From contig JBCCEV010000216.1 in NCBI GenBank assembly GCA_039030125.1, forward strand, positions 1 to 5,229: a stretch of DNA of 5,229 nucleotides. The letters are read 5' to 3'. The DNA comes from JBCCEV01 sp039030125 (GTDB lineage Bacteria; Pseudomonadota; Gammaproteobacteria; Ga0077536). Positions 1 through 5,229 of this stretch are shown here, piece by piece. Positions within the stretch are counted from its first letter, which is position 1. The number at the start of each line of letters is the position of its first letter. The notes below the pieces were generated by a model. It was not told the origin of the DNA. It saw only the letters and a list, made by a program, of their open reading frames with translations, and searched no databases. The translations under genes and the position numbers were made by a program.

Positions 1-3000
1 ATGGTGATCGCTAACTCCCATGTATCGAATGATCAATACGATCCCAGGATCGAGTCTTACCGTAATTTCAGACCCCGGTTCCATGCCGTAGAAAAATGCA
101 GGGGTCGGCAACACGGTGAGATCGCCGTAGCTCCTAAGCGCTGCGGCGAAATCGACAAAGACCTCCGGATACATCAGGTAGGAGGCGAGTTCCTGATCGG
201 TTATTTGCCGCTCAACCTTGCGTTCCGCCTCAGCCCGCGCCTCATTAAGGTCAACGGGCGGCAAAATCGATCCGGGACGCTCGGTGAACGGGATCTCAGC
301 ACCGATGATCTTCTTCTGAAGTTCCGCTGGAAACCCCGCCACGGGCTGTCCTAATTCACCGCGGAAAAATGAAATCACCGAATCTGGAAACGCGATCTCG
401 GTATCGGGCGCTTCAACGTCGGCCCGCGAAAGGCCGCTAGTAACCATCATAAGGGCCATGTCGCCAACGACTTTTGAGGTTGGGGTTACCTTCACAATAT
501 CGCCGAACATATCGTTCACATCGGCGTAAGCCTTGGCAACCTCATTCCAGCGATCGGCGATTCCTAAGGAGCGCGCCTGCTCTCTGAGATTGGTGTATTG
601 ACCCCCAGGCATGCCGTGGACGTAGACCTCGGATGCGCCTGAGCGCTCTTCGGCTTCAAACGGAGAGTAACACTGGCGAACATCCTCCCAATATCGCGAC
701 AACTCACGGATGTGATCGGTATTCAAGCGGCTTGAGCACGGACCGTGTTTTAGCGCTTCAATGATCGATCCCAAATTGGGCTGTGAGGTCAGACCACTCA
801 TGGAATCCATGGCCGCATCGACGGCGTCTGCGCCTGCATCGATTGCCGCGAGTACGCTGGCCGCCGCAATGCCACTCGTATCGTGGGTATGAAAATGAAT
901 CGGAATGCTGACGTTATCTTTTAACGCGCTGACTAGATCCCGGGCGGCGGCCGGGCGGCACAGGCCGGCCATGTCCTTAATGCCGATGATATGCGCGCCC
1001 ATTTGTTCCAATTCTTTGGCCAGCTCAATGTAGTAGTGCAAGTTGTACTGGCTTTCAGCCGGGTCACTCAAGTTCCCCGTGTAGCAAATCGCGGCTTCGG
1101 CGAGTTTGCCAGTTTCGACGACCGACTCGATCGCGACCTTCATGTTCTCAACCCAGTTCAGGGCGTCGAAAATCCGAAAAACGTCTATCCCTGCATCGGC
1201 AGCTTGAGCAACAAAGTAGTGGATGACATTGTCTGGATAGTTGGTATACCCGACACCATTGGAGGCGCGCAGCAACATTTGCGTAAGAATATTAGGCATC
1301 GCATCGCGCAACGCGGCAATCCGGCGCCAGGGGCATTCACGCAAGAAACGCATCGAAACATCGAACGTCGCGCCGCCCCAACACTCAACAGAAAATAATT
1401 CAGGCAACAGCCGCGCGTATGCTGGTGCGGCCGCGACCATATCGTAGCTTCTAACCCGGGTTGCCAGCAGCGATTGGTGGGCGTCCCTGAAAGTAGTGTC
1501 CGTAACCAATACATCTTTCTGGTCCAGCATCCATTGCCCGAAGCGTTCCGCGCCGAGTTCATCAAATTTTTGCTTAGTGCCGTCCACAACCGCCAAATGC
1601 TCCCATTCGGGAACCTTTGGCGAGGTTCGTCGCTTGGGCTGCGCACGCCCAACTACTTCTTGATTGCCATTCACCGTAACGTCGCCGACGTAGCGTAGCA
1701 GGCGCGTTGCCCGGTCGCGGCGCCGTGGAAACGAAAATAATTCAGGCGTCGTATCGACGAACGTGGTGGTGTAGTCGGCCAAGCGAAATTTCGGATGCGT
1801 GAGTAATCCTTCTAGGAATCGCAGATTGGTATTGACGCCGCGGATCCTAAATTCACGCAACGCTCGCAGCATTCTTTGATTAACTTCGGCTGCGGAATTT
1901 CCCCATGCGGTGACCTTGACCAACAAGGAATCGTAGTAGCGCGTGATCCTTGCGCCTGAGTAAGCGGTCCCAGCGTCGAGGCGGATCCCAAAACCAGAAG
2001 CGCTGCGATAGGTAGAAATCGCGCCATAGTCTGGGATGAAGTTATTTTCAGGATCTTCTGTTGTTACACGACATTGCATCGCGAATCCGCGCACGGAAAT
2101 ATCATCCTGCTTGGGAACCCCGGATCCCTCAGTGCCGATCTTTTCGCCTTCGGCAAGCCGGATCTGCGCTTTAACAATGTCGATCCCCGTGATCGCCTCG
2201 GTCACCGTGTGCTCAACCTGGACTCGGGGATTGACCTCAATGAAGTAAAAATCACGGGTCTGGGCATCAAGTAGAAACTCGACCGTCCCAGCGATCGAGT
2301 AGTTGGCCGCGCGGCAGATAGACAGAGCTGCTGCGCAAATCTCATCGCGCTGAGTTGGATTTAGATACAGCGCTGGGGCGCGTTCAACGATTTTCTGATT
2401 GCGCCGCTGAACGGTGCAATCACGTTCGAACAAATGTACGAGATTTCCGTCGTTGTCACCCAAAATCTGGACCTCGACATGTCGCGCCTGTCGGACGAGC
2501 TTCTCGAGGTAAACCTCATCATTGCCGAACGCAACTTCAGCTTCGCGTCGACCGGTGGCCACTAATTCCTGAAGGTCCTGCTCTCGCTCCACAACGCGCA
2601 TTCCGCGCCCGCCACCGCCCCAGCTCGCCTTGAGCATCATTGGATAACCGACTTCTCGCGCCAAGGCCGCGATTTCGTCATCATCGCGGGGTAGCGGGCC
2701 CGTCGCCGGCATGACCGGTACTCCATTAGCAGCGGCTAACTCTCGTGCGCGCACTTTGTTGCCGAGCGTACGCATCACATCGCCCGAGGGCCCAATAAAA
2801 ATGATCCCGGCGGCTCGGCAGGCGTCCGCGAATTCTGGGCTCTCAGAGAGGAAGCCGTAACCCGGATGCACCGCGTCTACGCCAGCCTCGCTCGCAACCC
2901 TTACGATATCCTCGATATCGAGATAAGCCTGAACGGGCGATTTACCTTCGCCGACCAAATAAGCTTGGTCGACCTTGAAACGGTGGAGTGAGAAGCGATC

Positions 3001-3111
3001 TTCGTGAGAGTAGATAGCGACGTTCGAAATATCTAACTCGGCGGCCGCGCGCATCACTCGAATGGCGATCTCACCGCGATTGGCAACTAATAGTTTCTTA
3101 ATTCGTTTCAA
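1..3111 (-). CDS. pyc: Pyruvate carboxylase, C-terminus beyond the window (partial)
   Basis: Biotin-dependent enzyme that carboxylates pyruvate to oxaloacetate with ATP and bicarbonate (anaplerosis, cytoplasm). The frame is open for 1037 codons and runs off the left edge. The biotin carboxylase domain starts at once (KKLLVANRGEIAIR) and carries HPGYGF at H82, the ATP-grasp loop KASWGGGGRGM at K161, ERDCTVQRRNQK with N238, and EVNPRVQVEH at E292. The carboxyltransferase domain starts near D538 (TDTTFRDAHQS); expected metal ligands are D543, carboxylated K712 (IKDMAG), H741 and H743. T876 in KVTPTSK matches the catalytic Thr of the R. etli enzyme. The family is about 1150 residues, so roughly 110 residues, including the biotinyl lysine domain, are missing. 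The start must be TTG at 3111: a TGA lies three codons upstream in frame, and the first internal ATG would remove the conserved N-terminus. No clear Shine-Dalgarno is seen. Identity is very secure; the exact start is moderately secure. Confidence 0.96.
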   Translation of the reverse strand, partial: MKRIKKLLVANRGEIAIRVMRAAAELDISNVAIYSHEDRFSLHRFKVDQAYLVGEGKSPVQAYLDIEDIVRVASEAGVDAVHPGYGFLSESPEFADACRAAGIIFIGPSGDVMRTLGNKVRARELAAANGVPVMPATGPLPRDDDEIAALAREVGYPMMLKASWGGGGRGMRVVEREQDLQELVATGRREAEVAFGNDEVYLEKLVRQARHVEVQILGDNDGNLVHLFERDCTVQRRNQKIVERAPALYLNPTQRDEICAAALSICRAANYSIAGTVEFLLDAQTRDFYFIEVNPRVQVEHTVTEAITGIDIVKAQIRLAEGEKIGTEGSGVPKQDDISVRGFAMQCRVTTEDPENNFIPDYGAISTYRSASGFGIRLDAGTAYSGARITRYYDSLLVKVTAWGNSAAEVNQRMLRALREFRIRGVNTNLRFLEGLLTHPKFRLADYTTTFVDTTPELFSFPRRRDRATRLLRYVGDVTVNGNQEVVGRAQPKRRTSPKVPEWEHLAVVDGTKQKFDELGAERFGQWMLDQKDVLVTDTTFRDAHQSLLATRVRSYDMVAAAPAYARLLPELFSVECWGGATFDVSMRFLRECPWRRIAALRDAMPNILTQMLLRASNGVGYTNYPDNVIHYFVAQAADAGIDVFRIFDALNWVENMKVAIESVVETGKLAEAAICYTGNLSDPAESQYNLHYYIELAKELEQMGAHIIGIKDMAGLCRPAAARDLVSALKDNVSIPIHFHTHDTSGIAAASVLAAIDAGADAVDAAMDSMSGLTSQPNLGSIIEALKHGPCSSRLNTDHIRELSRYWEDVRQCYSPFEAEERSGASEVYVHGMPGGQYTNLREQARSLGIADRWNEVAKAYADVNDMFGDIVKVTPTSKVVGDMALMMVTSGLSRADVEAPDTEIAFPDSVISFFRGELGQPVAGFPAELQKKIIGAEIPFTERPGSILPPVDLNEARAEAERKVERQITDQELASYLMYPEVFVDFAAALRSYGDLTVLPTPAFFYGMEPGSEITVRLDPGIVLIIRYMGVSDHH

Positions 3112-3117
3112 GGTAGC

Positions 3118-3150
3118 TCAGGGCAGCGTTCCGACCCGGCGATTGTACAT
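3118..3150 (-). other. Ten-codon upstream ORF before pyc
   Basis: An ATG at 3150 opens a ten-codon frame ending at the TGA at 3118-3120, only two codons before the TTG start of pyc and in the same frame. It could be a leader peptide that couples translation to the weak TTG start, or chance. No good ribosome binding site is visible for it. Functional status is inference only. Confidence 0.2.
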
Positions 3151-3157
3151 CGGTCGG
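3131..3157 (-). other. Short inverted repeat in the bufC-pyc gap
   Basis: The 52-base gap between bufC and pyc contains CCGACC and GGTCGG (arms 3152-3157 and 3131-3136), a 6-bp stem with a 15-base loop. No T-run follows on the minus strand, so it is a poor candidate for an intrinsic terminator, and read-through into pyc remains possible. No convincing promoter was recognised in the gap. Confidence 0.25.
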
Positions 3158-3163
3158 CTCGCA

Positions 3164-3913
3164 CTACGCCCGCACTCCTAAAACGAGCTCCGATTGTCGC
3201 AGGCGTTCAAGAATTTCAAGCATCGGGGCGCGCAACTGTTCGGTGCTTGAATTGCTAAGCTCGCTGGTCATCCTGACGAGCAGCTGATCGAAATCTTGTT
3301 CTTGGGTGATTAGCGCTTCAAGCAAAACCGCGGTCGGCGAATTAACATCCATAAAACCATACTCGGAATCGAGTCGTCGAAAGGCCGCGATCAATGTTGG
3401 TGCACGGGGCGGTTCGTTGGGTTGGTAGTCCGCCCCGATGACGTGCACGGGAAATCGGTACTCCACAAGCTTTAGGATTGGGTTGATCACCAACTCGCCA
3501 TTAGTCAAATCGCCGTTGCGGTCGATGCCGCTAAGACTCACTCGCCTTTCGTCGCCCGCGACCAAGGTTTCCAACCATTCGAAATGTGCGAGTTCTCCAG
3601 CGAATATTGGGAGCCTTCGTTGTTGGACTTCCCTTTCGATAAAGCGTACAAAATCGCCTGGCACATCGATAAACGCGGGCGCGACCGCCGCGTGCTCGAC
3701 GATGTACGCGCGAACCAGTTGCTTCCAAACGCCGTCGTCCAATACGTCGTGTAGCTGGGGAAAATTGTCGCGCATTAAGCGATCTGGATTGGCGTAGATC
3801 GCGTTGACATAAACCTCGAGGCCGGCGTCCTCAAGCCCGGCAGGGGCGGCAACCTGATCAGGATTCCTCAGATGCTGTGTGAACTGCTCCTGAAAGTTTT
3901 TTAGCGAGACCAT
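3164..3913 (-). CDS. bufC: DUF2063 MNIO partner protein (BufC/HvfC-like)
   Basis: Cytoplasmic partner of the neighbouring DUF692 oxidase. In studied bufferin and Hvf systems this family binds the precursor peptide and presents it to the MNIO. The 249-residue protein has the DUF2063 pattern: an N-terminal helical domain of about residues 5-95 with F7, a Y-x-N-A-x-Y-x-N-P-x-R-L stretch at 35-46, the typical DNFPQLHDVL at 49-58 and W63, then a mixed C-terminal domain of about 105-245 containing AHFEWLE (109-115) and YRFPVHVI (152-159). Length is normal for the family. There is no signal peptide or membrane segment. The ATG lies 8 bases after the bufB stop with no clear Shine-Dalgarno, so translational coupling to bufB is likely. 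Assignment rests on family pattern plus the adjacent MNIO. The biochemical role is transferred from relatives. Confidence 0.9.
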   Translation of the reverse strand: MVSLKNFQEQFTQHLRNPDQVAAPAGLEDAGLEVYVNAIYANPDRLMRDNFPQLHDVLDDGVWKQLVRAYIVEHAAVAPAFIDVPGDFVRFIEREVQQRRLPIFAGELAHFEWLETLVAGDERRVSLSGIDRNGDLTNGELVINPILKLVEYRFPVHVIGADYQPNEPPRAPTLIAAFRRLDSEYGFMDVNSPTAVLLEALITQEQDFDQLLVRMTSELSNSSTEQLRAPMLEILERLRQSELVLGVRA

Positions 3914-3921
3914 GCGGATTA

Positions 3922-4755
3922 CTAACCGGTCCGCTCAAGCCGCTGTTGTTGCTGCATCGATGCGATTCTTTCAAGTTCGATAACCAAGTCGCTTAACGAA
4001 GGGATATCCTCGTCTCGCTCCAGCAAGGTGGGGAACTCGCCCATTAGCCGGTAGGCGTCGGCCAAAAGCTCCCAGACCGCACCCGCGACCGGCGCGCCGT
4101 GAGTGTCGATGATGATCGAATCTGTCGGTGTATGCCCGGCGATATGCGCATAAGCAATTCGGTCGGGATCAATGGTTTGTAGAAACGCGAGCGCGTCGTA
4201 ACTGTGGTTCTGACTGTTGACATAGACATTGTTGATATCGAGTAGCAGCGCACAGTCCGCCTCATCAAGAATCGCGTTAAGGAACTCGGCCTCACTCAAA
4301 TCCCCTGGCAGTTTTAGGTAATAAGATGCGTTTTCGATGGTGATCTGACGTTGCAAAAAATCCTGAACTTGAATAACGCGCTGAACGACATGACCAACCG
4401 TTTCTTCGGTGAATGGTAGCGGCAATAATTCATAGAGCTGGCCTTGGTGAGCACAGAACGAGAGATGGTCGCCGTAAACCGCAACTCGATACTTATCGAG
4501 GAACGAACGGATCCGGGCTAGAAATTCAAAATCGATGGGGTCTTGACCGCCCAGGTTCAGATTCAAACCATGGCAAACCAAAGTCGTGCGAGCGCAGACG
4601 TCCTCGAAGGCATCACGCAAACGGCCTCCGACCGAGAGCCAATTCTCAGGGGCGACTTCTAGAAATGATATGGGGGCAGGAAGCTGGTCTCGAAGCGGGC
4701 TTAGGTGAGCCCGCCTGAGACCTAGACCAGTGCCGAAAACAGGCCGCTTACGCAA
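3922..4755 (-). CDS. bufB: DUF692 multinuclear non-heme iron oxidase (BufB/HvfB-like)
   Basis: MNIO family enzyme with a TIM-barrel fold and a two- or three-iron centre. Relatives use O2 to modify cysteines of a RiPP precursor, giving oxazolone/thioamide, thiooxazole or similar groups. The family signature is intact: GTGLGLR at 8-14, EVAPENW at 33-39, H62 (CHGLNLNLGG), D96-H97 (YGDHLSF), LPLPFTEE at 111-118, E141-N142 (IENASYYL), D173 and N175-N176 (LLDINNVYVNS), H204 and H208 (AHIAGH), D217 and H219 (IDTHGAPV), E246 (LLERDEDIP). These acidic, His and Asn positions are the expected iron ligands, so the enzyme should be active. Length (277) is typical. The start is TTG at 4755, the only usual start after the in-frame bufA stop 36 bases upstream; the Shine-Dalgarno is weak. 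Codons from about 12 to 24 form a strong RNA hairpin. Class is secure; the chemistry on this precursor is unknown. Confidence 0.95.
   Translation of the reverse strand: MRKRPVFGTGLGLRRAHLSPLRDQLPAPISFLEVAPENWLSVGGRLRDAFEDVCARTTLVCHGLNLNLGGQDPIDFEFLARIRSFLDKYRVAVYGDHLSFCAHQGQLYELLPLPFTEETVGHVVQRVIQVQDFLQRQITIENASYYLKLPGDLSEAEFLNAILDEADCALLLDINNVYVNSQNHSYDALAFLQTIDPDRIAYAHIAGHTPTDSIIIDTHGAPVAGAVWELLADAYRLMGEFPTLLERDEDIPSLSDLVIELERIASMQQQQRLERTG
4686..4722 (-). promoter_or_regulatory. Strong hairpin inside the 5' end of bufB
   Basis: On the mRNA, GGTCTC (4722-4717) pairs with GAGACC (4691-4686), and GCGGGCT (4714-4708) pairs with AGCCCGC (4701-4695). Between them are an A-T pair, a G-T wobble and one bulged C. 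The total is about 15 bp around a 6-base loop, beginning 33 bases after the first base of the start codon. A further copy of the outer arm, AGACCAG/CTGGTCT (4724-4730 with 4684-4690), permits an alternative outer pairing. There is no T-run, so it is not a simple intrinsic terminator. A role in slowing ribosomes, mRNA processing or limiting enzyme relative to precursor is inference. Confidence 0.5.
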
Positions 4756-4791
4756 AGCCGCGAGCCCGTCTTCGAAGTTTCGACCGTTAGC

Positions 4792-5103
4792 TTATTTCTT
4801 TATATGCGGCATGGAGCAAGTAGACTCGCCAAACGTACCGCACACTGCGGGATCTTTCTTGCCAGTCGCGAGCTTGCCGCCCGCGTATTCGGCTTTCTGA
4901 TCGCCACCATAGGTGAAACCGGTTTCATCGTTGATCATGACCTTGTTGCCTTGCATATCCATCGCTTCACCTGCGACGGCCACGCCTTCGCCGAACTCAA
5001 CGAGCTGGAAAGGATTTTCCTGCGCGTTTACGGTAGCCGAAAGAGCGAGCGCCAGTGTCGAACCGACAGCAGCGGCAACGGGCTTGATGTTGTTTTTCTT
5101 CAT
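4792..5103 (-). CDS. bufA: Secreted bufferin/HvfA-like RiPP precursor with atypical two-Cys core
   Basis: Small precursor (103 residues) directly upstream of the MNIO and DUF2063 genes, so the expected substrate of that pair. Residues 1-27 form a Sec-type signal peptide: Lys/Asn-rich start, Ala/Leu core, V-N-A cleavage site before Q28. The mature part starts QENPFQLVEFGEGVAVAG, resembling the NPF...L..G opening I recall from HvfA-type precursors. A polar middle holds M48, M50 and M56. The C-terminal tail has the only cysteines, C88 and C96 (VCGTFGESTC), followed by S-M-P-H with H100. The repeated EGKCG of HvfA is absent, and the four-cysteine layout of DUF2282 bufferins is not present. The product is probably modified in the cytoplasm, exported and used to bind copper or another metal. 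ATG start with a strong Shine-Dalgarno; first gene of the operon. Precursor role is quite sure, subfamily is not. Confidence 0.8.
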   Translation of the reverse strand: MKKNNIKPVAAAVGSTLALALSATVNAQENPFQLVEFGEGVAVAGEAMDMQGNKVMINDETGFTYGGDQKAEYAGGKLATGKKDPAVCGTFGESTCSMPHIKK

Positions 5104-5111
5104 TAGACCTT

Positions 5112-5117
5112 CCTCCT
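5112..5117 (-). promoter_or_regulatory. Shine-Dalgarno of bufA
   Basis: AGGAGG on the minus strand, 8 bases before the ATG at 5103. It is the only perfect Shine-Dalgarno in the window; bufB, bufC and pyc have weak or no recognisable sites. This fits high translation of the precursor relative to its modifying enzymes and fixes the bufA start. Confidence 0.85.
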
Positions 5118-5125
5118 CTATTTGA

Positions 5126-5229
5126 ATCCCAACTTTTAGCTTTGATGATGAAGCACTGAACTTTCTCTACATGAATGGCGTGATCGATTATGAAGATGTA
5201 GCAGGTAAGGCATTTGTTAAATTCCCCAG
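5126..5229 (+). pseudogene. AT-rich coding-like fragment, possible gene remnant
   Basis: The plus-strand frame from 5126 to the right edge is open and reads like the inside of a real protein (FDDEALNFLYMNGVIDYE, then VKFP near the edge). An in-frame TGA sits at 5123-5125, and the first ATG (5171) falls mid-pattern with no Shine-Dalgarno in front. G+C over 5121-5229 is 42 of 109 bases, clearly lower than the genes to the left. It may be the 3' part of a truncated gene or a short ORF starting at 5171. The wording faintly recalls AAA-type ATPase/nuclease-like proteins, but I do not assign a family. Any bufA promoter within the window must lie in this stretch; I saw no convincing -35/-10 pair. 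Confidence 0.35.

Noticed and set aside
1391..1746. The 14-base string aaaataattcaggc occurs twice (about 1391 and 1733)
   Set aside because: Both copies encode the same Pro-Glu-Leu-Phe-Ser peptide in pyc; most likely coincidence.
2398..2400. Asn at pyruvate carboxylase residue 238 where E. coli biotin carboxylase has His (QRRHQK)
   Set aside because: Proteobacterial pyruvate carboxylases of the R. etli type carry Asn here to my knowledge, so it is a lineage feature, not a defect.
2911..2922. Perfect 12-base palindrome CTCGATATCGAG
   Set aside because: It lies within conserved pyc codons (YLDIEDIV) and is explained by coding sequence; no operator context.
1..3111. Several plus- and other-frame ORFs of 65-155 codons, e.g. 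at 991-1398 plus and 1185-1652 minus
   Set aside because: They lie wholly within the continuous, well-conserved pyc frame and show no recognisable protein features.
3131..3157. Inverted repeat after bufC as a rho-independent terminator
   Set aside because: Only 6 bp with a 15-base loop and no downstream T-run; recorded as a repeat only.
4770..4783. Overlapping short inverted repeats (CTTCGAAG, TCGAA-TTCGA) in the bufA-bufB gap
   Set aside because: The stems are too short or the loops too small to form a stable structure, and no T-run follows.
4804..5125. Plus-strand ORFs opposite bufA
   Set aside because: Antisense to the precursor with its strong Shine-Dalgarno and signal peptide; no family features.

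Overview
The window reads as one minus-strand gene cluster: precursor (bufA/hvfA-like) -> bufB -> bufC -> pyc, transcribed from right to left. DNA over about 1-5120 is moderately GC-rich. The pyruvate carboxylase is a full-length single-chain type whose landmark residues line up with the Rhizobium etli enzyme, and the other three genes form a bufferin/Hvf-type RiPP set common in Proteobacteria. I therefore infer a proteobacterium, probably gamma- or alphaproteobacterial, but the sequence does not fix the genus.

Right part (5103 down to 3164): a 103-residue secreted precursor with a signal peptide and only two cysteines, both near the C-terminus; a DUF692 multinuclear non-heme iron oxidase (MNIO, BufB/HvfB-like); and a DUF2063 partner protein (BufC/HvfC-like). 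In characterised relatives the partner brings the precursor to the MNIO, which oxidatively modifies core cysteines to heterocycles or related groups. The product is exported to the periplasm, where it binds copper or a similar metal. The core here (Cys-Gly ... Gly-Glu-Ser-Thr-Cys ... Met-Pro-His) matches neither the repeated EGKCG of HvfA nor the four-cysteine layout of DUF2282 bufferins. This is the most likely undescribed element in the window. No DoxX-like membrane protein (BufD/HvfD) follows bufC.

Left part (3111 down to 1): pyc, open through the left edge, with complete biotin carboxylase and carboxyltransferase domains. The biotinyl domain lies outside the window. A link between pyc and the RiPP genes is not evident beyond shared strand and a 52-base gap.

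Two structural points stand out. A long near-perfect hairpin lies just inside the bufB coding sequence, where it could set precursor-to-enzyme stoichiometry. An AT-rich stretch at the right edge (5121-5229) reads on the plus strand like the interior of another protein with no proper start, suggesting a gene remnant or rearrangement boundary directly upstream of the RiPP operon.
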